From assembly GCF_014193425.1 (NCBI RefSeq), contig NZ_JACHZG010000001.1, forward strand, positions 62,001 to 126,000: 64,000 nucleotides of DNA, written 5' to 3'. Of the stretch, positions 1-8,262 are shown piece after piece. This DNA is from Microlunatus antarcticus. Lineage in GTDB: Bacteria; Actinomycetota; Actinomycetes; Propionibacteriales; Propionibacteriaceae. The notes beneath the pieces are model-generated. The model had not been told where the DNA came from. It searched no databases and saw only the letters and a list, made by a program, of their open reading frames with translations. A program made the translations under genes and the position numbers. The stretch's first letter is position 1, and every line of letters starts with the position of its first letter.

Positions 1-56
1 GCGGCCGCGCCGAGCCCGAGCCCCCCTGCCAAGAGCTGCCGACGGTTGAGCGACAT
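1..56 (-). CDS. Start of a Tat-exported protein (partial, cut by window edge)
   Basis: On the minus strand an ATG at 56 follows a purine-rich ribosome site (GGGGGAAAAGA) and opens MSLNRRQLLAGGLGLGAA before the sequence ends. The RRQLL pair followed by a Gly/Ala/Leu stretch is the classic start of a twin-arginine signal peptide, so the product is probably folded in the cytoplasm and exported. Nothing of the mature domain is inside the window, so no function can be given. It lies downstream of, and in the same direction as, the threonine dehydratase gene. Confidence 0.7.
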   Translation of the reverse strand, partial: MSLNRRQLLAGGLGLGAA

Positions 57-140
57 TCTTTTCCCCCTTCGCCGAAACGGCGATTGTTGCAGCAGACGTC
101 CTCCGTTCCCCGGGCCGGGCAGAGGCGGATGCGCCGGGCG

Positions 141-1427
141 CTAGCCCGAGAGCAGGAACCGGAACATCGGGCTGTCGCTGCCGATCAGCTCGATCTGGGG
201 TGGTGACGCGGCCATCCGGGCCAGCAGCGGGGCCAGGTCCTCGCGTCGGGCCAGCTCGATCCCCACCAGCGCCGGGCCGGTCTCGCGGTTGCTGCGCTTG
301 ACGTACTCGAACAGGGTGATGTCGTCGTCGGGTCCGAGGACCTCGTCGAGGAAGTGGCGCAGCGCGCCGGGCTGCTGGGCGAACTCGACGAGGAAGTAGT
401 GCTTGCGGCCCTCGAAGACCGCGGCGCGCTCGGCGATCTCGGCGTAGCGGCTGACGTCGTTGTTGCCGCCCGAGAGCACGCACACCACGCGCTGGCCCGG
501 CTCGACCCGGACGACGCTCGTCAGCGCCGCGGAGGCCAGGGCGCCGGCGGGCTCGGCGACGACGCCGTCGGAGGCGTACATCGACAGCAGCTCGACGCAG
601 ACCCCGCCCTCCGGCACCTGCACGAGCTCCGCGCCGGACGCGGCGATGAGCGGCGTGGTCAGCGCGCCGGCCCGCCGGACGGAGGCGCCGTCGACGAACG
701 TGTCGAGGTCGACGAGGTCGACCGGGTGACCCGCGGCGAGGGCGGCGGCCACGCAGGCCGCCCCCAGCGGCTCGACGCCCACGACCCGGACCTGCGGGTG
801 GCGCTCGCGCAGCCAGGCCGTGCAGCCCGCGAGCAGCCCGCCGCCGCCGACGGGCACGACCAGCACGTCCGGCGGGGAGCCCGTCTGCTCGACCAGCTGC
901 TCGACGAGCTCGAGGGCGACCGTGCCCTGCCCGGCGATCGTGCGCAGGTCGTCGAAGGCCGGCACGACGGTGGCGCCGGTCCGGATCGCGTCCGCCGCAG
1001 CGGCGACGGCCGCCTCGTCGTAGGTGCCGCCCGTGACGACGACCTCCACGTGGTCACCGCCGATCGCGGTGATCCGCTCGCGCTTCTGCCGGGGCGTGTT
1101 CCGCGGCAGGAACACGCGACCCCGGATGCCGAGGGCGGCGCACGCGTACGCCAGGCCTTGGCCGTGGTTGCCGGCGCTCGCGCAGACGACGCCGCGGGCC
1201 CGCTGCGCCTCGCTCAGCTGGGCCAGGACGTTGTAGGCGCCGCGCACCTTGTAGGAGCGGACGACCTGCAGGTCCTCGCGCTTGAACCAGACCTCGGCGC
1301 CGCCCGCGGAGAGCCGCGTGTTCCGCTGCAGGGGAGTGCGCTCGACCACCCCGGCGAGGCGTCGGGCGGCCTCCTCGACGAGCTCGGCGCCCATCTCGAC
1401 CGCCGTCTGCTGCGCTTGCGCCGTCAC
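141..1427 (-). CDS. ilvA: Threonine dehydratase (PLP-dependent, short ACT-like regulatory tail)
   Basis: Catalyses deamination of L-threonine to 2-oxobutanoate, the first committed step of isoleucine synthesis, in the cytoplasm. The PLP-binding lysine sits in SYKVRGAYN, and the phosphate-binding glycine loop is VGGGGLL; SGGNN near residue 325 is the second cofactor loop. A C-terminal domain of about 90 residues (HYFLVEFAQQPGALRHFL onward) is the single regulatory ACT-like domain of short actinobacterial IlvA enzymes. The frame opens at ATG 1484, but GTG 1427 is preferred because GATGAT lies 6 nt upstream, matching the leaderless pattern seen across the window; Met at 1394 is another option. 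About 428 residues, normal for the family. Confidence 0.93.
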   Translation of the reverse strand: MTAQAQQTAVEMGAELVEEAARRLAGVVERTPLQRNTRLSAGGAEVWFKREDLQVVRSYKVRGAYNVLAQLSEAQRARGVVCASAGNHGQGLAYACAALGIRGRVFLPRNTPRQKRERITAIGGDHVEVVVTGGTYDEAAVAAAADAIRTGATVVPAFDDLRTIAGQGTVALELVEQLVEQTGSPPDVLVVPVGGGGLLAGCTAWLRERHPQVRVVGVEPLGAACVAAALAAGHPVDLVDLDTFVDGASVRRAGALTTPLIAASGAELVQVPEGGVCVELLSMYASDGVVAEPAGALASAALTSVVRVEPGQRVVCVLSGGNNDVSRYAEIAERAAVFEGRKHYFLVEFAQQPGALRHFLDEVLGPDDDITLFEYVKRSNRETGPALVGIELARREDLAPLLARMAASPPQIELIGSDSPMFRFLLSG

Positions 1428-1612
1428 GTCCCGATCATCCCTCACGGCAACTCTCAAGTGTGACGAGAGGGACGAGGGTTTCATCAGTGAAGTGGCCCGG
1501 AGCTCTTCCCGGGCCCCCTCAGGCGTGCTTAAGGTGCCTCAGTCCGCGGCTCGTACGAGGGGGAAGCCGGCGGACGCAGCACGAGCCGACGCCGACGACT
1601 CCGAGGAACCAC

Positions 1613-2587
1613 ATGATCTCCCGACGCACCGCCCGACACTCCCGCATCGCCCGCGGCCTGCCAGCCCTGGCGCTCGGCCTGACCGCGCTGGCGCTCGCCG
1701 TGCCCACCAGCCTCCCGGCGGCCGCGGCCCCCGGCGGTCCGTCCGCCGGGTCGGGCGAGAAGGCCACGCTCGCGGCCGCGCAGGAGAAGACCGCGTCCGG
1801 CCGCCAGCTCACCGCCGCCGCCGAGAAGGCCGGCCTCGAGGTCGGCAACGCCACCATGGGCTGGCGCGAGCGGGGGACCGAGCGGGCCGCGCTGCAGCAG
1901 CGCTCCGGCCTGCTCCGCTACGGCGCGGCGGCCCGGTCGAGCACGAGCTCCTTCACGCCGAAGGGCGTGCTCGGGGTCGACATCTCGAGCTACCAGGGCA
2001 ACTTCAAGTGGTCGACCTGGACGAAGAAGGACAAGGACTTCGCCTACATCAAGGCGACCGAGGGCACCTCGTACAAGAACCCGTACTTCAAGAACCAGTA
2101 CAAGGGCGCGGCGAAGGCCGGGATGATCCGCGGCGCCTACCACTTCGCGAACCCGTCCGGTGCGGCCGGCTACAAGCAGGCCCGCTACTTCGTGAAGAAC
2201 GGCGGGGGCTGGAGCGCGGACGGCCACACGCTGCCCGGTGTGCTCGACATCGAGTACAACCCGTACGGCTCGACCTGCTACGGCGTGAGCAAGAAGAGCA
2301 CCGTCAAGTGGGTCACGTCCTTCACCAAGGAGTACAAGAAGCTGACGGGCAAGGACGCCGTCATCTACACCACCCTCGACTGGTGGAAGCAGTGCACGGG
2401 CAACTCGAGCAAGTTCGCCGAGACGAACCCGCTGTGGGTCGCCCGCTACGGCACCAAGACCCCGGGTGCGCTGCCGAAGGGCTGGAAGACCGCGACCTTC
2501 TGGCAGTACACCTCGAACCCCATCGACCAGGACGTCTTCCCGGGCAAGAGCAAGGCGCTCAAGAAGCTGGCGAAGGAGAAGGACTGA
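1613..2587 (+). CDS. Secreted GH25 lysozyme-type muramidase
   Basis: A 324-residue exported glycoside hydrolase family 25 enzyme expected to cleave the N-acetylmuramic acid-GlcNAc bond of peptidoglycan. ATG 1613 is chosen because GAGGAA lies 5 nt upstream and the product then begins with a signal peptide (arginine-rich start, hydrophobic core, cleavage near AAAAPGG). The GH25 barrel begins at GVDISSYQGNF (catalytic Asp), with IKATEG, GAYHFANP, the catalytic DIE in GVLDIEYN, and FWQYTS at the end. Residues between the signal peptide and barrel look like a flexible spacer. It may serve wall turnover or lyse competitors; the sequence does not decide. Longer in-frame upstream sequence is read-through only. 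Confidence 0.93.
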   Translation: MISRRTARHSRIARGLPALALGLTALALAVPTSLPAAAAPGGPSAGSGEKATLAAAQEKTASGRQLTAAAEKAGLEVGNATMGWRERGTERAALQQRSGLLRYGAAARSSTSSFTPKGVLGVDISSYQGNFKWSTWTKKDKDFAYIKATEGTSYKNPYFKNQYKGAAKAGMIRGAYHFANPSGAAGYKQARYFVKNGGGWSADGHTLPGVLDIEYNPYGSTCYGVSKKSTVKWVTSFTKEYKKLTGKDAVIYTTLDWWKQCTGNSSKFAETNPLWVARYGTKTPGALPKGWKTATFWQYTSNPIDQDVFPGKSKALKKLAKEKD

Positions 2588-2591
2588 CCCT

Positions 2592-2643
2592 CCGCCAGCG
2601 AGGGAGCTCGGCTAGCTGACGTCCTCGTCGTCCTCGCTGGCGG
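2592..2643. repeat. 12-bp perfect inverted repeat at the lysozyme / small acidic gene junction
   Basis: CCGCCAGCGAGG at 2592-2603 is exactly repeated in inverse at 2632-2643, enclosing 28 nt. It starts 4 nt after the lysozyme stop codon and its right arm is inside the 3' end of the small minus-strand gene. It could act as a two-way terminator for this convergent pair, but there is no T-run and the loop is long. Confidence 0.45.
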
Positions 2644-2788
2644 TGCCGGCGAGGTCGGACGGGTCGACGGTGCCCTCGGGGTCGTCCTCGACGGTCAGGT
2701 TGCCGATCGTCGAGTCCGGGTCCACGGCCGTCTGGGCCTGGCTGGTCTCGTCGGCTGGGACGTCGGGCTCCATGGACGAAGACGACAT
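2612..2788 (-). CDS. Small acidic hypothetical protein (58 aa)
   Basis: ATG 2788 is preceded by a strong ribosome site (GCGAGGAGAACCACC), and a TAGGCT -10-like hexamer lies at 2838-2843, giving a leader of roughly 45 nt. The 58-residue product starts MSSSSMEPDVPADE and ends SEDDEDVS; it is rich in Asp, Glu, Ser and Thr, has almost no basic residues, no cysteine and no hydrophobic helix, so it is likely disordered and cytoplasmic. I recognise no family. The good ribosome site and the promoter argue it is a real gene rather than a chance frame. It is convergent with the lysozyme gene, and its end carries one arm of an inverted repeat. Confidence 0.6.
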   Translation of the reverse strand: MSSSSMEPDVPADETSQAQTAVDPDSTIGNLTVEDDPEGTVDPSDLAGTASEDDEDVS

Positions 2789-3004
2789 GGTGGTTCTCCT
2801 CGCTGTCGGACGGCTGCGGCCGCTGCGTGCCTCGTCAGCCTAGTGGCGGCCCGTCGGATGTGATCTTCTCCTCGGTGCGCTCACCGGCCCGGTTCGTTAA
2901 CCTCAGGTCCTGGACGTCGGCGACCGGCTGGGGGGTTGGCGCCGGCGTCCGTCAGCTCGGGGGACGCGCGTCTGGCAGGGTGGACGCGTGAAAAAGGGTG
3001 CAGC

Positions 3005-4273
3005 GTGACGGCTGGGTGGGTCGACCACGTCTTCTGGTGGCACGTCTACCCGCTCGGCTTCGTCGGGGCCGAGCGTGAGGCGGCGGACCTGGCCGACGGG
3101 CGCGTCGAGCACCGGCTGCGGAACATCGAGGGCTGGCTCGACCACCTGGTCTCCCTCGGCTGCAACGGGCTGCTGCTGGCCCCGGTCTTCGCGGCGACGA
3201 GCCACGGGTACGACACCGTCGACTACCTGCGGATCGACCCGCGGCTCGGCGACGACGCCGACTTCGACGCCCTCGTGGCCGCCTGCCACGACCGGGGCGT
3301 CCGCGTCCTCCTCGACGGGGTCTTCAACCACGCCGGCCGGGACTTCCCGCCGGTCGCGGAGGCTCTCGAGCATGGTCCGGGGTCGCCCGGGGCGGAGTGG
3401 GTGCAGCGGCTCTACGACACCGACGGCGTCATCACCGCCGACTACTTCGAGGGTCACGACACCCTCGTCACCCTGAACCACGCCGCACCGGTCGTGCAGG
3501 ACTTCGTCCGCGACGTGATGCTGCACTGGCTGCGCCGCGGGATCGACGGCTGGCGCCTCGACGCCGCGTACGCCGTGCCGGCGGCGTTCTGGGCCGCGGT
3601 GCTGCCGACGGTGCGCGCCGAGTTCCCGGACGCCTGGTTCGTGGGCGAGATGATCCACGGCGACTACGTGGCGTACGTCGAGGAGTCCGGCATCGACTCG
3701 GTCACGCAGTACGAGCTGTGGAAGGCCGTCTGGTCCTCGCTCGACACCGTGAACCTCCACGAGCTCGAGTGGACCCTCGGCCGGCACGCCGAGTTCGTCG
3801 AGCGCTTCGTGCCGATGACCTTCGTCGGCAACCACGACACGACCCGGGTGGCCAGCCAGATCCACGACCACCGCCACTGGCCGCACGCCGTCGCGCTGCT
3901 CGGCTTCCTGCCCGGCGTCCCGTGCGTCTACTACGGCGACGAGTTCGGGCTCGAGGCGGTCAAGGAGGACCGCCCCGACAGTGACGACGCCGTACGGCCC
4001 GAGCTCCCGGCCGAGCGCGGGCTGTTCTCCGACCCGCACCCCGACCTCGAGGAGGTCTACCGCCGGGTCTTCTCGCTGCGCCGTCAGCACGCCTGGCTCG
4101 TCGACGCCGTCACCTCGACCGAGCAGGTGACCAACGAGCACCTGCTCGTCCACGCCCGCGCCCGTGACGGCGAGGGCGCCCTGACGCTCGCGCTCAACCT
4201 GGGCGACCAGCCGTACGCGTCGCCGACGGGGGAGTCCGTCGGGCCCCACGACTGGGCGGTCCTGGAGGGGTAG
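3005..4273 (+). CDS. Alpha-amylase family (GH13) glycosidase
   Basis: A cytoplasmic 422-residue GH13 enzyme. The four signature regions are present: LLDGVFNHAG (region I), GWRLDAAYAVP with the nucleophile Asp (II), WFVGEMIHGDY with the acid/base Glu (III) and FVGNHDTTR (IV). There is no signal peptide, so a soluble intracellular oligosaccharide substrate such as a maltodextrin or trehalose/sucrose-type sugar is more likely than polymeric starch; the exact specificity is not readable. GTG 3005 is chosen because AAAAAGG lies just upstream and the fold starts immediately (WVDHVFWWHVYPLGF). It overlaps a six-codon frame, GTG 2988 to TGA 3008, as GTGA; this may be chance. Confidence 0.9.
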   Translation: MTAGWVDHVFWWHVYPLGFVGAEREAADLADGRVEHRLRNIEGWLDHLVSLGCNGLLLAPVFAATSHGYDTVDYLRIDPRLGDDADFDALVAACHDRGVRVLLDGVFNHAGRDFPPVAEALEHGPGSPGAEWVQRLYDTDGVITADYFEGHDTLVTLNHAAPVVQDFVRDVMLHWLRRGIDGWRLDAAYAVPAAFWAAVLPTVRAEFPDAWFVGEMIHGDYVAYVEESGIDSVTQYELWKAVWSSLDTVNLHELEWTLGRHAEFVERFVPMTFVGNHDTTRVASQIHDHRHWPHAVALLGFLPGVPCVYYGDEFGLEAVKEDRPDSDDAVRPELPAERGLFSDPHPDLEEVYRRVFSLRRQHAWLVDAVTSTEQVTNEHLLVHARARDGEGALTLALNLGDQPYASPTGESVGPHDWAVLEG

Positions 4274-4280
4274 GTCCCGC

Positions 4281-5366
4281 TCAGCGCAGGTGGTCGTCGA
4301 AGAAGTCGACCGTCCGGTCCATCGCGCGGCTGAACGTGGCGCCCTCGAAGGTGTGGTCCGCGCCGGGGTAGACGTTCGAGGTCACGTCGACGTCGGCGTC
4401 CTCCAGCGCGTCGACCGTCGAGCGCGCCCAGCGGACCGGGCAGGTGCGGTCCGAGCCGCCGTGCTGGACCAGCACCGGCTCGGTGATCCGGTCGAAGAAC
4501 GGCCGGGCCGACGCGGCGCGCCAGAAGGCCGGGTCGTCGTCGGGGAGCCCGTACGTCTTCTCGATCTTCTTGTTGGTGTCCTGCCGCTCGCCGTTGTCGG
4601 CGTACCAGCGCTCCCAGTTGTCCGCCTCCAGCGAGCTCACCGAGGCCCAGACGGCGGCCGCGTCGACCAGGCCCGGCTGCGCCGCCAGCGCGCGCAGCGT
4701 GACACCGCCGCCCATCGAGCGGCCGAACCAGCCGACGTGGTCGGTGTCGAGGAAGTCGTAGCCCGACGCCTTGACCGCCTTCACCGCGTTGATCGTGTCG
4801 ACGACGTACGGGAGCCGCAGCGCGTAGTCGGTGCCGTCGACCCCGTCCTCGTCGTCGCTGGAGCCGGCGTGGTTGCGGTAGTCGACGTGCAGCACGACGT
4901 AGCCGCGCCGGGCGAGGACGTCCTGCTCGCGAGGCATGCCCTGGCCCGACCAGTAGGTGTCGGGGTCGATGTAGCCGTGGTTGAGCACGACCACCGGGAA
5001 GGGGCCCTTGCCGTCGGGCACGTTCATGATCCCGGAGATGAGCTCGTCGTCCCCGCGGAACGTGACCGCGTAGCGCTTGTAGCTCCCCTGGTCGCGCAGG
5101 AGCCGACCGCGCTCCAGGTCGCGACCGTCGTAGCGCTTCTGGATCAGCGCCTGCATCGAGATCGGGTTCACTTTGCGCGCCGGCGCCTTCTTGGTCGGCG
5201 TGGGCGTGGGCGTCGGGGTCGGTGCCGCGGTCGGGCTCGGGGCAACGGTCGACGTCGGAGCTGAGGTCGCCGCGGGCTGCGTCGGCGGGGAGTCCTGCGC
5301 CGCCGGGGCGCTGCAGCCGGCCAGCAGCCCGAGGAGCAGGGCGAGGGCGAGCGGCGCGCGCGTCAT
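4281..5366 (-). CDS. Lipoprotein alpha/beta hydrolase (S9/dienelactone hydrolase-like)
   Basis: A 361-residue membrane-anchored serine hydrolase. The N-terminus has a signal peptide ending in the lipobox LLAGC (Cys18), then about 45 residues rich in Pro, Thr and Ala (TPTPTPTPTKK) that would tether the enzyme outside the cell. The catalytic domain shows the nucleophile elbow GRSMGGG, an acid in HGGSDRTCP and the histidine in GADHTFEG, as in prolyl-oligopeptidase-like and dienelactone-hydrolase-like families. Substrate is unknown: esters or peptides are both possible. The start lies 4 nt after the Nudix stop, so the two are probably co-transcribed. It is convergent with the amylase gene, only 7 nt apart. 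Confidence 0.85.
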   Translation of the reverse strand: MTRAPLALALLLGLLAGCSAPAAQDSPPTQPAATSAPTSTVAPSPTAAPTPTPTPTPTKKAPARKVNPISMQALIQKRYDGRDLERGRLLRDQGSYKRYAVTFRGDDELISGIMNVPDGKGPFPVVVLNHGYIDPDTYWSGQGMPREQDVLARRGYVVLHVDYRNHAGSSDDEDGVDGTDYALRLPYVVDTINAVKAVKASGYDFLDTDHVGWFGRSMGGGVTLRALAAQPGLVDAAAVWASVSSLEADNWERWYADNGERQDTNKKIEKTYGLPDDDPAFWRAASARPFFDRITEPVLVQHGGSDRTCPVRWARSTVDALEDADVDVTSNVYPGADHTFEGATFSRAMDRTVDFFDDHLR

Positions 5367-5370
5367 CGGC

Positions 5371-5817
5371 TCAGTCTGGCGGGGCGGTCAACCCTGGCGA
5401 GGTGAGTGCCGCCGCGATCGCGTCGACGACCGGGAGGTCGGGGTCGAGCCAGGCCAGGTCGTTGATCGAGACCTTGTCGACCCAGGCCAGGGCGTCGTGC
5501 GCCGCGCCCGCCTCGGGGATGCCGGTGCGGACGACGCACCACCACACCCGCATGGCGAGGCCGGACGTCAGCGGCCAGGTCGTGCCCGGGCCGCCCCGGG
5601 GGACCAGCTCGTCGCCGACCTCGACGGTGATCCCCAGCTCCTCGTCCAGCTCGCGGTGCAGCGCCGCGAGGGGCTCCTCGCCCGGCTCGACCTTGCCGCC
5701 CGGCAGCTCCCAGCGCCCGGCGAGGGACTCAGGGGCGAAGCGGCGCGCCCCGAGAGCGCGGGTCGGGTGTTCGAGGTCGTCGACGAGCACAGCCGCGACG
5801 ACGAGCTGGTCGGCCAC
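5371..5817 (-). CDS. Nudix hydrolase (MutT-like)
   Basis: A 148-residue Nudix hydrolase. The Nudix box runs from GKVEPGE through RELDEELGI and keeps all metal-binding glutamates. WELPGGK just before it and the compact size are typical of MutT/8-oxo-dGTP diphosphatase relatives, although Nudix substrates vary and cannot be assigned from the box alone. The start is GTG 5817; CAGACT at 5824-5829 lies 6 nt upstream, suggesting a leaderless transcript. It heads a two-gene unit with the lipoprotein hydrolase, 4 nt apart. Confidence 0.87.
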   Translation of the reverse strand: MADQLVVAAVLVDDLEHPTRALGARRFAPESLAGRWELPGGKVEPGEEPLAALHRELDEELGITVEVGDELVPRGGPGTTWPLTSGLAMRVWWCVVRTGIPEAGAAHDALAWVDKVSINDLAWLDPDLPVVDAIAAALTSPGLTAPPD

Positions 5818-5886
5818 ACCGGGAGTCTGGCAGCGTCAGCCTCCTCCCGTCCGCAGAAGTCGGTGGCGGACGGCGGGTCGGGGGAA

Positions 5887-5941
5887 TAGCGTCGCGGGGC
5901 GATGAGTTCACGACCCTGTGCGGGTCTGGAACCTGACCCGC
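5887..5941 (+). promoter_or_regulatory. Putative promoter and alternative-hairpin leader of the MFS exporter
   Basis: TAGCGT at 5887-5892 resembles a -10 element. Downstream, GACCC (5912-5916) can pair with GGGTC (5922-5926), while the overlapping GCGGGTC (5920-5926) can instead pair with GACCCGC (5935-5941). The two stems are mutually exclusive, as in attenuators, but they are short and may be chance in GC-rich DNA. Confidence 0.3.
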
Positions 5942-5992
5942 CACGGCAAGGACGCCGGCACCCGCAGCACGAGCACGAGGAACGGAATCTCC

Positions 5993-7474
5993 GTGACCGC
6001 CACGAGCACCCAGCCGCAGTCCACCACCCGGGCCGACGCCCAGACCGAGGCCGCGGGCAACCGGGCCGTCATCGCGATCCTGCTGGTCGCGACCTTCGTC
6101 GTCATCCTCAACGAGACGATCATGAACGTCGCGCTGCCGAGCCTGATGACGGACCTGAACGTCACCGCGCGTACGGGCCAGTGGCTCTCGACCGTCTTCC
6201 TGCTGACGCTGGCGATCGTCATCCCGACCACGGGCTTCCTGCTGCAGCGGCTCACCACCCGGCAGGTGTTCATCACCGCGATGATCCTGTTCAGCAGCGG
6301 GACGCTCATCGCGGCCGTGTCGCCGGCCTTCTGGCTGCTGCTGCCCGCCCGCGTGGTCCAGGCCTCCGGCACGGCCATGATGCTGCCGCTGCTCATCACC
6401 ACGATCCTCACACTGGTCCCGGTCGAGCGCCGCGGCGTGGTCATGGGGAACGTCACCATCGTCATCTCCGTGGCCCCCGCCATCGGCCCGACCGTCTCCG
6501 GGATCGTCCTGCACTTCTTCCCGTGGCGCTTCATGTTCATCCTCGTGCTGCCGATCGCGCTCGCCGCTCTCGCGTTCGGGGTCCGCAAGCTCAAGAACGT
6601 CGGCACGCCCGGAGCGGCCAAGCTCGACGTGCTGTCGGTCGTCCTGACGGTTCCCGCCTTCGGCGGCATCGTCTACGGCCTGAGCCAGATCGGGACCACG
6701 GGCCCGTTCGGCATCCCGCCGATCGCGTTCATCGGCGTCGGCGCCCTGGCGCTGGCCGCGTTCGCGTGGCGCCAGACCCGGCTCTACCGCTCGGACAACC
6801 CGCTGCTGGACCTGCGGGCCTTCCGCTTCGCCCCGTTCACCATCAGCGTGGCGCTGCTGTGCGCGGCCATGCTCGCCCTGTTCGGCATGGTCATCCTGCT
6901 GCCGATCTACCTGCAGCAGGTCCGCGGGATCGGTGCGCTGGAGACCGGTCTGATGCTGCTGCCCGGCGGGCTCGTCATGGGCCTGCTCGGCCCGCAGGTC
7001 GGCAAGCTGTTCGACCGCTACGGCCCCCGCGGCCTCACGCTCATCGGCTCGGTCCTGCTCGTGGTGTCGATGTGGCGCCTCAGCACCATCGACCTCGAGA
7101 CCCCGATCTGGATGCTCATCGCGATCCACGTGCTGCTGTCGATCGGGCTGGCGTTCCTCTTCACGCCCGGCTTCACCACCGGGCTCAACCCGCTGCCGCC
7201 GCACCTCTACTCGCACGGCAGCGCCATCCTCAGCACGCTCCAGCAGGTCGCCGGCGCCGCCGGCACGGCGCTGCTGATCGCGGTCTACGCGGGCCGTTCG
7301 GCCACGCTGCAGGCGACCGGCGTCAGCGAGGTGGACGCCTCGCTGAGCGGCATCCAGCTCGCCTTCGGCGTGGGTGCCCTCATCTCGATCTCCACGATCG
7401 TCCTGGCAGCGTTCATGCACCAGGCCAAGCGGGCCGAGGGCGCCGAGCCCGCGCAGCACGGGGCGATCCACTGA
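5993..7474 (+). CDS. MFS drug-efflux-type transporter (DHA2, 14-TM)
   Basis: A polytopic inner-membrane major facilitator of the DHA2 (EmrB/QacA-like) group, likely a proton-coupled exporter of drugs or other small molecules. The product of about 493 residues has some 14 hydrophobic helices; motifs seen include [13 protein letters not shown] in helix 1, [21 protein letters not shown], and the motif C-like stretch [10 protein letters not shown] in helix 5. GTG 5993 is preferred to the upstream frame opening at 5918 because GAGGAACGGAA lies before it and the product then starts close to helix 1. The stop overlaps the likely start of the next gene (CTGA), so the SDR is translationally coupled. 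Confidence 0.88.
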   Translation: MTATSTQPQSTTRADAQTEAAGNRAVIAILLVATFVVILNETIMNVALPSLMTDLNVTARTGQWLSTVFLLTLAIVIPTTGFLLQRLTTRQVFITAMILFSSGTLIAAVSPAFWLLLPARVVQASGTAMMLPLLITTILTLVPVERRGVVMGNVTIVISVAPAIGPTVSGIVLHFFPWRFMFILVLPIALAALAFGVRKLKNVGTPGAAKLDVLSVVLTVPAFGGIVYGLSQIGTTGPFGIPPIAFIGVGALALAAFAWRQTRLYRSDNPLLDLRAFRFAPFTISVALLCAAMLALFGMVILLPIYLQQVRGIGALETGLMLLPGGLVMGLLGPQVGKLFDRYGPRGLTLIGSVLLVVSMWRLSTIDLETPIWMLIAIHVLLSIGLAFLFTPGFTTGLNPLPPHLYSHGSAILSTLQQVAGAAGTALLIAVYAGRSATLQATGVSEVDASLSGIQLAFGVGALISISTIVLAAFMHQAKRAEGAEPAQHGAIH

Positions 7475-8220
7475 CCCGCGTCGCGGTCGTCACCGGGGCC
7501 GGCAGCGGCATCGGTCGCGCCGTCGCCGAGGCGCTGGGTCATGCGGGCTGGCGGGTGGTGCTCGCCGGGCGTCGTGAGGCGCCGCTGCTCGAGGTCGCGG
7601 CCACGAGCGTCACGGGCGAGGGCGGCTTCGACGTCGCTCCCACGGACGTGACGGACGAGGGCGCCGTACGCGGGCTGTTCGACGGGGCCGTCGAGCGGCA
7701 CGGACGCGTGGACCTGCTCGTGAACAACGCCGGCCGGGGCATGCCTGCCACGGCGATCGACGAGGTCTCGCTGGCCGAGTGGCAGGGCGTCGTCGACGTG
7801 AACCTGACGGGCATGTTCCTCTGCCTGCGCGAAGCGTTCCGGGTGATGCGCGCCCAGGACCCGCAGGGCGGCCGGATCATCAACAACGGCTCCCTCTCGG
7901 CCCACGTCCCGCGCCCCCGCTCGATCGCCTACACCGCGACCAAGCACGCCGTCTCCGGGCTGACCAGGCAGGTCCAGCTGGACGGGCGCCCGTACGGGAT
8001 CTCCTGCGGTCAGATCGACGTCGGCAACGCGGCGACCGCGATGGGTTCCGGAGCCGCCGGCGGGGCTGAGCAGGCGGACGGTTCCGTACGCCCGGAACCG
8101 ACCATGCCGGTCGAGGACGTCGCGCGGGCGGTCCTGCTGATGGCGGACCTGCCGCCCGGCAGCAACGTCGCCGACCTCACCGTGCTGGCCACGAACATGC
8201 CGTACGCCGGCCGGGGCTGA
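7471..8220 (+). CDS. SDR-family oxidoreductase, apparently started at CTG
   Basis: A classical short-chain dehydrogenase/reductase of 249 residues using NAD(P)H. The cofactor loop [10 protein letters not shown] begins only five codons into the reading frame; LLVNNAGRG, the catalytic serine region [10 protein letters not shown] and YTATK (Tyr-x3-Lys) follow. No ATG, GTG or TTG is available between the end of the exporter and the cofactor loop; the only plausible start is CTG 7471, which overlaps the exporter stop as CTGA. Upstream in-frame codons lie within the exporter and would add a meaningless extension. The pairing suggests the SDR modifies a compound handled by the exporter. Substrate unknown. 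Confidence 0.82.
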   Translation: MTRVAVVTGAGSGIGRAVAEALGHAGWRVVLAGRREAPLLEVAATSVTGEGGFDVAPTDVTDEGAVRGLFDGAVERHGRVDLLVNNAGRGMPATAIDEVSLAEWQGVVDVNLTGMFLCLREAFRVMRAQDPQGGRIINNGSLSAHVPRPRSIAYTATKHAVSGLTRQVQLDGRPYGISCGQIDVGNAATAMGSGAAGGAEQADGSVRPEPTMPVEDVARAVLLMADLPPGSNVADLTVLATNMPYAGRG

Positions 8221-8237
8221 GCGGACGCTCAGCCCCG
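8212..8237. terminator. Hairpin between convergent SDR and RCC1-repeat genes
   Basis: An 11-bp perfect stem, CGGGGCTGAGC (8212-8222) with GCTCAGCCCCG (8227-8237), and a 4-nt loop. It includes the SDR stop codon and precedes the 3' end of the minus-strand gene by 26 nt. No T-run follows on either side, which is common for actinobacterial terminators. Confidence 0.6.
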
Positions 8238-8262
8238 ACCAACGGTCCGGCCTCGCCGACGG

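Noticed and set aside
1549-1558. CTCGTACGAG palindrome upstream of the lysozyme gene
   Set aside because: Ten-base palindromes of this composition are expected by chance, and no second copy or promoter context was found.
2988-3008. Six-codon frame ending in GTGA overlap with the amylase start, considered as leader peptide
   Set aside because: Too short to assess and without its own ribosome site; mentioned only in the amylase entry.
2903-4249. Long minus-strand open frame (448 codons) opposite the amylase gene
   Set aside because: Composition is a Val/Arg/Asp/Gly-rich antisense shadow of high-GC coding DNA; the plus strand has complete GH13 motifs.
5902-7470. Continuous open frame running through the exporter gene into the SDR
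   Set aside because: It is the out-of-frame shadow of the exporter; only the part after CTG 7471 has SDR motifs.
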